From: Armillaria gallica
Taxonomy: Eukaryota > Basidiomycota > Agaricomycetes > Agaricales > Physalacriaceae
Direction: 5' to 3'
Assembly (NCBI GenBank): GCA_037576215.1
Contig: JBANDB010000006.1
Span: 868,001-932,000, forward strand
DNA: 64,000 nt
Shown here: positions 26,211 through 39,719 of the stretch, in pieces
Layout: each line of letters starts with the position of its first letter
How positions within the stretch are numbered: the stretch's first letter is position 1
The notes under the pieces: model-generated
The model's database searches: none
What the model saw: the letters and a program-made list of their open reading frames with translations, nothing else
What the model was told of the DNA's origin: nothing
Program-made: the position numbers and the translations under genes

Positions 26211-28035
26211 TGCATCTTTCATACAGGATGTGAAAGAAAACTGAGATGGCTCATCCAATAGCACGTCGCAGATAACACTCTGCTCACACAGTAGTGGTAA
26301 ATTTGGCCGACCATTGAACACCTGAACGATACCGCCAACCAGGAGTCAGGATCATGGTCAGTATCGGGAGTATAGGAGTGTCGTCGTGGGATGTTTCCAT
26401 ACATCGTCGTGGCCCATGTCGGCGGTCAGAGTCTGCATGGGAAGTACCGTAAGCACCCAGTAGCGGGTATTGCGCCGAATTAGAGGTATCGTACAGCAGA
26501 TGGAAGAGAAGATGGATTAGTTTCTGCAAGAGAGATGCGCCTCACCGAGATAATGGGAAGGAGAAGTTGGGTATGTAAACAGACGGAGTCTGATGGCTGA
26601 TAAACGCCTCGACATGGAAGACGGCCCTCCGGTTCCAGGTTCCTGAGTCCCACTGACAGAGTTTGTTGAAGGTAGCAGTTATATGGTTCCTATAGACCGA
26701 CTGAGCGGCCCCGGAGCGGGAATCAGATATTGGTCCTAAATTTGCGAGTAAAGTCTATGTCTCCCTAGGTCACATACGACACGCTCATTCGCACTGAGGG
26801 ATAGGATAAATGCGCGGCAGAGGAGAGAGGAGAGGAGACTTGAGTCTCCAGAGTGACTTATACCAAGTTATCTTGGTATTGAATACTGCGGAGACACAAG
26901 AATACAGTTTTACGTGTATTTTGATAGTTTATCGAAAGACGGGGACCTGACAGAGGTTCGTGGTTGAGAACTTGAAGGTAAACACGAACTCGAGGTTAAT
27001 TTTGGAAGGGTGGGAGTGTTCAAATTGGATACTAAGTCCGAGTCCGAAGAGCGAAGGACCGAAGCCAGCTGTACCAAACGCTGAAGGGAGTAGGTGGGTG
27101 GGTGAAAATGAGTGAAGACGGGCGGCACGAAGGGGAAGCAGATGGTGAAGAGGTCGACAGTGAAGCACAGACCTCGTCGGTGTCGCTAAGTTCTTTGTAT
27201 ATACACGTGATAATTGAATGTATCGCCATCTGCTTCTTTATCTTATTCTAGTAATAAGCTCTCGCTCGTACCTCGCAATGGGCTTATCGCGGATCACAAT
27301 GCCTTGTCAATCAAAATAGGCCATTCTACATATAGCACATTCCCAGTTCCTGTTAGCAAAGATCAGCTCAGTATTGGCTAGCGCCTCGGGGTCAAACCAG
27401 GGAAACGGTTGTTTCTACAATAGGTTTTTTTTCCTGGTCACTGCGGATCCGAAAGCTACTCAGATCAACCACCAGATTACGCAATTCGGCTAAGTAGGGC
27501 GCCAGGTTTCAAGATCTCACAGTCTGCTTCTACCGCGATCATGCGCTATCCCGTGCAAGTTGCGCGTTGCGAAGGTAGAATGCACTAGCTTTGAAAACGC
27601 CAAGGAAGGTTTTGTGAGAAGGCATAGGTGCTGGAAACTACCTCCTAGAGCACCGAGGGGAACTGGAGAGAAAGGCGGGAAGGTCGAAGACCAACTCGAT
27701 CATCGATGACAAACCACTGCCTCCTTCCCGTCCCGGGTGAGCCGGATCGAATCAATCCGGGGAAGGTGAGTACTAACGAATAAGCAGTGCTCACGCATGT
27801 TAAGGTTACTTATCATATTGTTTGGCGGGATTTGGAGGTGGACGTGAGAGAAGAGGGTTCCCCTAAACCATGCCGAAATTTGATGTCTGGAAACTTGTCT
27901 TCAGGATGGTTTTCGCTTTAATGATCACTGCAGCACAAGTGATTCAAGGTGATGAGAACTTTATGGTCAGTAAAAATCTACTAGAATCTTTCTTCCAAGC
28001 ATATAAAGAAAGGAAAGATGATATTCAAGGTCCTA
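26211..28035. other. Long spacer without a confident gene
   Basis: About 1.8 kb upstream of the peroxidase. A perfect 8-bp inverted repeat (ATACCAAG / CTTGGTAT) sits near 26862-26881, flanked by GAGTCTCC/GGAGAC half-sites; it may form a small hairpin. The open frame at 27870-28136 (MPKFDVWKLVFRMVFALMIT) has a hydrophobic start but no supporting context. Nothing else is recognised. Confidence 0.35.
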
Positions 28036-29477
28036 GGCTGTGTAGGTCGCGCATTTACAAAGCAAATCCCCATGAAGGAGAGATATGGTGCTGTTGTCAC
28101 TGGAGGAAGTCGATTCGCCAGACTGATCTCCGCTAGGCAAGCTACCAGTCGTATCGCTACCGGAGGATGTCGAGTTGTCAGACCCGGCTCCACCTGGGAA
28201 GTCGTCAGTCATGTTACTTCCCCCAATGGACCTGGGATCGTGAATGACACCTCCATGTTCAGTCAAGATAGCAGCCGGCGTGATTTCATACACGGTTGTG
28301 CTCACATCGACACCGATGATACCCCAGCTGTAAGGCGGGAACATTTAGCATACGGAATAAAATGGCTGTAAAGAGAGCACTTACAGCAACAAACCATCCG
28401 AGATATTATCATCAAGGTAGAGGTACTCAAGATTGTAGACCCGAAACCTAGTACGAACACCTGATCAACGGAGTTGGTAGTAATCTCAATGATATTGGTG
28501 TTACATGGAGAAATAGCCTCGACGCTGGAGATCAAATCTTGGGCGAAGAAGATTTGGCCTGGTAAAATATGAAGCGTCGGCATATCATTTATTGTCTCAC
28601 TTACCAATGTAGTGTATGCTGGGGGCGGTAAAAGTGCCTGCCGAATACGATCCCTTGGCTGCGGATGCCCGTGTCGAAATGGGTCGCACGTCCAGAATAG
28701 TGGCCCGACGCACATGGTTCAGTCAGGCATCCAGTAAAAGAACTCGTATCTGAACATACCCGGGAGGATGGTCTCGAAAGACGCTTTCCCTCTCCGTTGG
28801 TTGGCTGGATGCCACGGAGGAAGGTTTTGTCCTATCATAATGGGGAATCAAATCATCTAACTGGACGGGTGTCAATCATAGTGTGGAGTACTGACCACGT
28901 TGGAAAGATCGCTTGGATTGCCCTATTGCCGGGCCCGAGATCTCCTGAATACACATCAGTCGAATTGCAATGCCAGAAGTCAATGTACAAGTCAGGGGCA
29001 GTCTCGCAGGTCGATACATTAATCAAGTCGAGATTGACGTAGGTATAAACACCCTACTGGTCCTCAGAGATGGTCGAACGGACGTAGGACGTTCCTTGGT
29101 CAAGCTCCATGGTAAGATTCGCCTCACTCGACAAGTGAGTGGTGGTCGATACGTTATCCGAGGCGATCGTGCGCTTGTACAGAGCACCTTGGGATGACAT
29201 TCAACATCCTATTAGTTGCGAGAGAAAACAAAGGGAGCTTACGAGTGACGAGACCCCGTTTCTTTCAAAGCTCGTCTACCAGAGCTGTTTGACGCGCAGC
29301 CGACTTCTCCATTTTGTCACGGCGAGAAAGAGTGTCCCAAGCGAGCGTCGGGCAGCCTGATGAAGCTCTGAACTCCGAGCAACCTCGGCGCCGCTCAAGG
29401 GAGCTGCTCCGGGGTTCCCGACGACCGTGGTCACAGCGAGCGAAGCAAAAAGACGCAATAGAAGGAAGACAGACCAT
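28036..29477 (-). pseudogene. Putative secreted Ser-rich surface protein, probably broken
   Basis: The family is not recognised. Minus-strand exons encode a glycosylation-rich sequence: GALYKRTIASDNVSTTTHLS, ANLTMELDQGTSYVRSTISE, then VYTYVNLDLINVSTCETAPD and LYIDFWHCNSTDVYSGDLGP. Downstream are HILPGQIFFAQDLISSVEAI, SPCNTNIIEITTNSVDQVF and WGIIGVDVSTTVYEITPAA. The tail is Ser/Gly/Asp-rich (28080-28200). Paired cysteines and many N-x-S/T sites suggest an extracellular protein. An in-frame TAG at 29054-29056 separates SEDQ from GVYTYVNL, and no reasonable intron removes it. The start and signal peptide (perhaps near 29458-29477) are uncertain. It could be a pseudogene, or two genes read as one. 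Confidence 0.4.
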
Positions 29478-30742
29478 TCCTTACAGGGAGCCGATGCAAG
29501 AATGGTCGGATAGAGTCCATCCCCAACCTAGCCTCGTCTTATACCCCTATATTCCGCAGCCATAGGTGCGTAAAGAAATGGAACTATGTCGAACGCTAGA
29601 CATGAAGTCGGTAGTGAGTGAAATATAAAGACTTGGCGAGCTCGCGCAGGTACCTCTTTCTGGGTTGTGATTGGTCGGGGAATTACTAGAAATTTTGTAA
29701 GAGCCAGAGAAGATAAGCGCCTGTAAATTGCGACACCTATCACTTCAATCCCATATATACGAGTCGAATGATCTCCATACGCATGCTGGGGCGGACGCCG
29801 TTCAAACGATGCTGCACTACACTGAGCTGCACAAGTCCAATAGAAAACCAGAGAGAAAATGATTGATGATTTCGAGGAGGTCAAATGTCAGGTAAAGGCA
29901 CTGTCGAAAGGATATGGCGAGTTCCGAATGTGTTGTGTTCGGGGACATCACAAAGCGCAATATATCTGACGCAATATTTTTGTCTTGGCTACAGGTCGTA
30001 GCCTACCCGCCGGTCTGCGCAGTCCAAAATTCGGTACATTGAAAGTCCTTTGATCAAGTGTTCCCCAAACAAGAATTGTCACAGGAGGGAAGATTGAATG
30101 CAGCGTTGAATCCACAATGTGAGAGCATCCATGATCCGACGTGTTCAAATCATCAAATATCCTGTCGTCCTAATGTTATGAACGCCCAAACCTGGGATGG
30201 CGAAAAGGTATGGTCGAGCCATGAAATTGAAATTTGTTGGGACCCCGAGGATCGTAAAACACCAAAGATTTACCGAGAGAGAGACAAGGTAGGCCTCTTG
30301 AATTGTCCACTATCGTCCCGTAGGCGGTACCAGATTGGTTTTACGAGTGTCCTGCTAAACTGTGTCAAAAGAGGATGCTGCGGTAAGTCACACCCACCTT
30401 TAGTGGACAAAAGACTAGGTCTATGACAGAGCTTGTTTTAGTCCACGGGATATTACTCTAGACCCGAACAGCGAAGAAGTTAGCCGTCAATAAGTAGGAT
30501 ATATGTACAGAAGATCTTGAGTTGGACTTACCAAAGCCCTCGAGAGAATGGCTGAGATAGCATAAGGAACACGATTAGGTGGTCAATGAATGAAGCCTGC
30601 AGAAGGAGCTATTGAGCATTCAGATGCAAGTCAAAGATACAGCTCGGAGCGATGAGAGCACACGATTCAAGACCGAACTTAAGAATTTGACAGTAAGCCG
30701 AAGGACTAGCCGGCCAACGATTACTCAGGAGTTGAGGCAGAA

Positions 30743-31395
30743 GACAGAAGAGAAACATTGCCTGCACACTTTACCGTATATCTGGGATCATGCTGGAATA
30801 TGTGGTGGTCGGTTCAAACGATGTTTGATCAGCTGCAACAACATTCTGACGAATCTTTCCACCCGGTTGTTCCCAGAGTTCTAGGGCGCGCATCCAGATG
30901 CGATCTCCGTCATGGCCAAGGAGGCCGCCAGCGTTACTCTCACCATCACGACGGCGCTCGAGGACACTATCCCGGACTTGGCCAAGCGAAAGCGGGTGTA
31001 TGTGCATGTAGTCAGTACTGAGATGATGGAGATGTTGCATTTCCTCCCCCGCTTACAACATCTTGTGGTAGTAAACGCTGGCCCAAATGTCGAAACACCA
31101 TGCCAAATGAATGCGGCATGCGACAGGTGCCGGAACCTTGGCCGATCGCGTACCTCTGTACGATATCACAAAGGGCCTTATGCAGATTTCTAAGGGCAAA
31201 TCGCATCCACTAGACCTGATCGCTAGAGTTCACGGAAGTGGGACGGCAGCGTGGCGGTTTTCGTTGGAGATGATTTTGGATAACGGCAAGCTAGTAGTGT
31301 TCACGGCGTATCAACGGCTGGAAGTGGAGTGGAAGGAGAAAGCGTCAAAAGAGACGGAGGCGAGAGTCGTCGAGGATGTAGAGGCGAACATATAG
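30743..31395 (+). pseudogene. Degenerate Mss51/MYND-associated C-terminal domain
   Basis: Residues on the plus strand resemble the C-terminal domain of fungal Mss51-like and MYND-finger proteins: KRVYVHVV, then EMMEMLHFLPRLQHLVVVNA GPNV (family pattern E-LLHLLP-L-V-VGP), the zinc-like pair CDRCRNLGRSRT with RYHKGPYADF, then DLIARVHGSG and the end MILDNGKLVVFTAYQRLEVE. The pieces fall in different frames around 31180-31215 (frames for YHKGPYADF, FLRANRIH and DLIARVHG), which needs at least two frame breaks, and no MYND finger is found upstream. It therefore looks like a pseudogene. A 32-bp stretch at 30826-30857 is the exact reverse complement of part of the UBP2-like gene. The 5' limit is unknown. 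Confidence 0.5.
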
Positions 31396-31920
31396 TGTGG
31401 GTTGAATCCCACGATGATGATGATGGTATCGAGTTTACCTTATTCTAGTCAGTTCGGTTTCATCGAGGACGAGTATGAGTGCAGTGAATGATGTCTTGTT
31501 ATGCTTGTCCCACTGATTGAAAATGATGTGTTTTGAGCAGAGACATAATGTTGCGCCTGATGATCGGTATTGAGAGACTGGTGTAGCTTGCGGTGATTAT
31601 CTGATACTAAAGGGATATCAATGAAGGACATAGCCTTAGATCAAAAAACCACGTTACAGCCCCAGCCTTGCTTGTCGTCTTGACTGCTCATTTGGGTGAT
31701 CACCGATTTCATCATGCAAAACCATGCCTACCCTAGGGGAAAATGTCAGTGCAGATCAGATACGGAACAGGACTAGTTATTGATTCTCTTCGACAAGGGC
31801 TGTGAGAGTCACGATGCGACGATTAGGGTGTTCCAGCATATGCCTTCACCGTGGCCCCCGATCCTCGGGATCATGATGAGCTTCGCTGGCAGATGAAACT
31901 GTTTTGCACCATCAGGGAAG

Positions 31921-32232
31921 ATGCCACAGGCTGTCATTCGACTCAGAGATGGTCATTCGAGATCAATGGTTGGAAGCCCAGAAGAATATAAAGTATACCT
32001 TCCGAACGATCTCGAGTGGAGAAAGAAGCGGCTCCGGGTGGGGTTTCAGGTGTGCCAAACTGTGCGAGCTGATCCTGGGAGAGGACTAGAAGTAGATGGA
32101 AACCTCATGATCCGTGGCAGAGAAACGAACATTTCGTGCTCATCAATTAATGGACCTCCAGCTTCAGATGCGAGATTAATTGAGTTAGCATCTACTCTGG
32201 ACGAAAAACATAAGCTTTGCTTGATCGCGTAA
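31921..32232 (+). CDS. Small hypothetical protein
   Basis: The ATG at 31921 gives about 103 residues (MPQAVIRLRDGHSRSMVGSP). An upstream exon from about 31860 (PDPRDHDELRWQMKLFCTIR) may belong to it in another phase. No recognised domain, signal or membrane segment. Support is limited to open length and a mildly protein-like composition. Confidence 0.25.
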   Translation: MPQAVIRLRDGHSRSMVGSPEEYKVYLPNDLEWRKKRLRVGFQVCQTVRADPGRGLEVDGNLMIRGRETNISCSSINGPPASDARLIELASTLDEKHKLCLIA

Positions 32233-32739
32233 GTTTTTCGGTGATGTGATACATCAAATTTCCGTCGCCGCCGCCGATGACCCTGACCCTTGTGTTATCG
32301 ATATCCAAACTGAGCATAAGTAAGCTCAGCTCTTGTATGTAAGTCTGTCTCGCGAGAACCTGCGAGAACCAGATATATGGACATATAATAGGAGGGAATT
32401 CAAACCGTTTGAATTGAAATACGGGCGTGATGTTCGGTATCAATTTTCCCTTATTCCCCTTTGAAGCAAGCCGTTCTGATATTGACGGCTGTGCCTTGAG
32501 CGTTGATATCTTTGGACTGTAGCGACGGTAACGCAATTGGAATGCCTACGCAAAAAACATCAAGGATGGGTATCAAGCACCAGCATTAATGGAAGGAAAC
32601 GTACTGATTTATTTGAACTCCGTTGTATATGTAGTAGTATAAGATAAAGAGACGATCGTTCCCACGTATTCGAGGGGAAAAATACAAAGTCCGCTGGAGG
32701 CACCTTGACAATCTACCACCATCATCCTGCCATTGTTCC

Positions 32740-34100
32740 ATGCCTTCCCACTATTCCCGCCTCCCCAATCCCTCTGATGACGCTGAGCGCGAGCTCGAAG
32801 ATGCATTCGAATCCGACAACGACGACGACGGCCACAGTCACTCGGAACGAGCTCCCCTGAATACGAACAATGTCGTTCCCGGTGCCTACGACTTTGAAAG
32901 AGACTACGACTACCCACCACCAGGCTCGCCACCCGGTCCGTCGGAGTTTGCGCTGCCCAACAACATTGGCAACACGAACGGCCAGATACCAGCTTCCCCA
33001 GTAGAAACCCGTTCTCCACCACGACCTTCATTTTTTCGACGGGTAGTGGGCACCGTGCTACCTACACATTACGTTAGTGTCCCTACGCAACCAGCGCCTT
33101 CAGTCAGAGGCGGTGGCACGGAGAATGATGGGGTTTTCGCGAATGTGATGGCCAAGCCTGGGCGGCAGCGGGTGGTCCGCGCACACGATGGAAACGTGCA
33201 TATGGTCCCTGAAGATATTCAGAAGGAGCCTCCGCCAGTGTGTTCTCTTCTTTTATCGCTCATGGTTACCCGTCCATTGACCTCTTCGAAAGTCATACAA
33301 TGAAGCCCAAGCTGATGCCGTCCCACCCTACTGGGAAACCACCGTTCACGCACCAGCGGGGCCCGAATCAGGTTCCGATATGATCATAGACGACCTTCCC
33401 TCGGGCTCTGTCTGGATGTTCTTCGTCAACATATTCATTTCGTTCTTCTTCCAAATTATCGGGTTCATTCTCACGCATTTACTGCATACTTCCCATGCTG
33501 CAAAATTCGGGTCGCGCGCCGGCTTGGGTCTTACGCTCATCCAGTACGGCTTTTATTATCGTTCGATGGAATCGGACGACGCGACGGAAGGTGATGATGC
33601 GATAACGTGGCCTCCTATCCCTGTTGCGACACCCGATAGTACGGGCGCCTCAACGGCTGTAACAAATCCCGATGATGTCCAAGTTATATCCGGTCTGTCA
33701 ATGAGAGATTGGATCTCCTTTATACTGATGACTGCTGGTAAGTGTCCCTCATCTAATCCTCATAAGCAGCTACCAAGACCTCCAAACAGGCTGGTTCCTT
33801 GTATTATCATCCACCGTTGGTTTCTGGCGCGTTAAGCGCTGGGAAACTTCCATTCGTTCTACTACCACCACCACTTCTGAGCGCCCTCAAGTGACTACTC
33901 GTGAGGAAGTCGAACGCGATATCGCAGTTCGTCGGAATCTGGAGACCGTGTTTGGGGTGTCGTTTGATGACGGTGATTCTCGAACCAATCCTCGGATGGT
34001 TCACATGGATGAGAATGGTCATGTTATTGTGATTCCTGCAGCGGAGGCGCTAGAAGAAGCCAGGCTGGCGAGAGATCTGAGGGCTGCAGGTTTACTGTGA
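32740..34100 (+). CDS. BSD2: BSD2/Ndfip-like adaptor of NEDD4-type ubiquitin ligase
   Basis: Bsd2 is a Golgi/endosomal membrane protein that recruits Rsp5 through PPxY motifs to sort metal transporters to the vacuole. The ATG at 32740 begins MPSHYSRLPNPSDDAERELE, an acidic, Pro-rich cytosolic region. A GTGTGT...AAAG intron joins QKEPPP to SYNEAQADAVPPYWETTV, giving the PPSY ligase-binding motif. Three membrane segments follow in the family order: VWMFFVNIFISFFFQIIGFI, then a second around KFGSRAGLGLTLIQYGFYY, and WISFILMTAGWFLVLSST after a spliced junction near 33740-33790. The tail is charged and ends ARDLRAAGLL (stop 34098-34100). The layout and length match fungal Bsd2. Confidence 0.9.
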
Positions 34101-34289
34101 CGTTTTACTAACATTTGATGCTTTTTTATGGAGTTTATTTACCATTCATATCCAGTTCCTTTCATCCGTCTCCTTCTTCCTTTAGTTTTTTTACTTTTGA
34201 TTTTACATAGGTTAGATCAATTTGTGGAGAAGGTCGGATGATGGATAACGTTATATGTCTGCTGCACAGACAGCATGTACCTTTACTAA

Positions 34290-36694
<2,405 letters not shown>

Positions 36695-37122
36695 GGGACT
36701 TGTACGGTGACTATCTGGATAAATTGCTCTTACCTAGCTCAGTACCGTTCAATTTCTAGTGTCGGTTATCAAGCATGAGGTAGTTTCAGCGTTGGCGTCG
36801 TCTGCAGTGGAGGTAGAGAAGGAAGGGACGGCGTCATTGTAAGTCACGGTGCTCTGACAAACGCCAATCATGACATAATCGTTCTCCAAAAATTAAATCA
36901 AGGTACAAAATGTTATTGACCGGCACTCAGCCTGAGGGCCGAGGCCCCACGACTCCATAGTCGACTCATTGGATAAATACTTACTTCAGGACATCTCGAG
37001 GAGCCGGGGTACTTGCGCTAGATGGAAGACTAGCCTGACCATCATGGTTACAGTGAAAAGAGATTGCAAATGCCAGGCTTCGAGGGTCAATAATCAATCG
37101 GGAGTCGTTTGCCCTATGTGAC

Positions 37123-38581
37123 TTAACTATGCAACTGCAGCAGTGACGGGGAGAGATATAATAGGTATTCCGGAAATAATCCATAGGAGAGACAAGCAGG
37201 AGTAAAGACTTCGGCATAATTCCGATCCACAAGCCAGCAGAAGCCCTCTAACAGATTGTTACACACTTTCCGAGGAGGAATTCTGTGTTGCAAAATCCTC
37301 AGTTTAACAAAAATAGACTGAGACGAGTTACTTGCAATGAAGCTATACATACGGAGACATCTCGGTGTCTTGACGGCCACTTCTACCGTTATACCTCGGC
37401 TTTCCAATGTCGCAAGTTTGCCTTTGATGCAGTTGTTCATCATGTAAGATACAGATGGAGGAGGAAGGACCCCACGGAAGGTAGGAGCTGCGCTGTAGTC
37501 AATAGTAATCTCAGCCTCCATTAAACGAAGAGCGGGCATTCGATTCGACAAGGCCTGAGCTACTCTATCCCAGACCGCCTCATGCGAGGAGTGATGTGCA
37601 TAACCCACGTATTCATCCTGCTTAGTGTACACGTGCAAGTGAATTTCTTCGAGAGCACATCTACTGTCTGCGTTCTCGAAGTTGGAGATCCACCAATCAA
37701 TGGGCTGGGTATACCCGAAGTGGTAGTCTGGCATTTTGACGATGAGCTTCCTGAGATGCGAAATAGGGAGAGGGGGGAGACCCTCCAAGGGCATCGGATC
37801 TATGCATCGTTAATGAAAAAAGGGACATCTAAATCATGCGACGTACCGATAGGATGCGTCAATGTTAATTCTTTTAGCATAATTGCGTGTTTCAGCAAAA
37901 CCTTGAATTGCGTGATATAATCCATGGTCCTGGGCATGATCTCCAAGGATCTGAGTTCTTTAATGGATACGGGCACCGTTGCGAGTTTATACCACTCAGA
38001 ATGTGATACTCACAGCCATCGTGGTCGATCAGTTCCAAGTGCTCGACTGGCGGTCCTGGAGATTTATGCTGGTGGTCACAGCAGGAGGCCTTGGGAGTAT
38101 CGCTCTCGTTCTCAACTATCGTCAGACTTTCCAGACGCGTGGAACCGCTGAGCAGGGCAGCCAACTCGGAGAAAGAGGAGAACTGAACGTTCCACAAACA
38201 GACTGATGTGTAGATCCGGGAGCAAAGTGCGTTCGCAGAGTACTCTGGAATAGAGCTCCAATCCACCCGATTCATTTCTAGATGAATCGGAACAATGAGG
38301 AGTCCAATGATCGCTGCGAATGCCTTCGACTTGTATTCTGATAAACGAGTAAGACCGACTCTTCTGATGTGGGTGGCGAGGGAAGGGGAGGATCGAAGAA
38401 GATTCAGCATTGCGTCATTTCGGGTATCGGTTCGAGGAAGTATAGTGTAGAAAAGATGGACCCTTGTCCGCTGCGTGAGGCAGCGCGAGGCGAGCGAACA
38501 AGCCTGCAGGGTAGGAGAGTCGTCTTTCGACAAATCGACGATAGTATCCAAAATTTCTTGAGGTAGCACACATTGATCCAT
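37123..38581 (-). CDS. F-box-like / leucine-rich protein of agaricomycetes
   Basis: The ATG at 38579-38581 begins MDQCVLPQEILDTIVDLSKD, then LQACSLASRCLTQRTRVHLF, the degenerate F-box-like start (LP-EI-D-IVD-L) common in basidiomycete repertoires. The remainder is LRR-like: LRSSPSLATHIRRVGLTRL, FSELAALLSGSTRLESLTIV and PISHLRKLIVKMPDYHFGY. An intron near 37800-37990 links the two halves. The true C-terminus may lie before the end of the open frame (37123). Such proteins are presumed SCF substrate receptors; no substrate can be inferred. Expanded families like this diverge fast. Confidence 0.65.
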
Positions 38582-39719
38582 CTATGCACAATCGATCAGA
38601 GGAAGCCCGATCTCGTAAATCTGACTCAACGATCCGTAGGAAGAAAAGTCGTTCAATGACGCACAAGTTCAAGGTACGATCGTCGATTTTGCGGTGGGGA
38701 TGGCCTATATAGCAGTGGTCCGTGCGTGGCGCCACCAGTATAAAGTGCAGTATCCGACATTCGAGCACCTCATACTTACCTTGATGGCACAAGCCCCTTC
38801 ACGTAACCGGGTTTGTGGGCCGTGGAGATCCTTCATAGCACGGCGACCTTGTCCCCAGAGGGTGTCTGCGGCTTGTATAGGCTCAGGCTTATGCACCGTC
38901 TAAATATTTCCTGTCCCACTTTGGCCACTCTGGCTGGGTGGGCCTCCTTTTTTCTTTGCTGTTCGCGAACAAGGACTTCCATTTGGCGGTCTTTCGAGTT
39001 GCAGCAAACGTTCTGGAGTGGAATCTTATGTAGACCTAATCATAACTCATGAAAAAAAATTTCCATGGAAATTTGTGTACCCAGTAAGCTGATCATCAAG
39101 TCGTTTTGATGCAAAAAAGTTTGGACTATAGCGCCCAAAAAATAGGTGTTGGGAGGGTGAGGGTGGATGAACACTGAAGCTTGTTCATTGTTCCTCTGTT
39201 GCTTGAAAAAGAGGGAGAAAGAAGTTTGAACAGTAGAAACATTATGTACAGGAAGCTGGGGCACTTGTATGCTCGAGTCGTTTTATTGCGCAAATTTTGA
39301 CGCGGCTGGAATTTATACTCGCGGCCGCTCACCCACCGTGGAGCACAATTGGAGCAACCGTAAATTGAGTACAGAACCAACATAACATAAGACAAAGACA
39401 AAAGAGACATAACTATAATACGCAAAACTAAGCCTACAAGCCATAAAAACCACAACATAACAAGAGAAGAAAAGGAGCATAACGAAGCGGAATAGTGTTT
39501 AAAAGGACCTATTTACTGGACTATGGGATCGGTAATACATCGGTTTTCTGTTAGAACGAGGCATATATGTAGTTGTGCAGATTGGGAGTGGTATGCGATG
39601 ATGGATGCGAGCGTGGAGAGTGAGATATGCAGTGTAATACGTAGATGGAAGCAGAGTTTGCAGGAGGGGATATAATAAAATGCGAGCAGTACAGAGGGGA
39701 AACCGAAATCGGATCATGG
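38582..39719. other. Intergenic, no gene seen
   Basis: About 1.1 kb between the F-box-like start and the CDH1 3' end. Antisense open frames at 38415-38792 and 39040-39458 show no domain. The AT-rich part near 39040-39480 is probably the 3' flank of CDH1. Confidence 0.4.

Noticed and set aside
26862..26881. 8-bp palindrome as a possible MITE or operator
   Set aside because: The stem is short and no flanking duplication or second copy was seen.
29528..29884. Minus-strand frame with a signal-peptide-like start
   Set aside because: It opens at TTG, not ATG, and lacks any recognisable mature domain.
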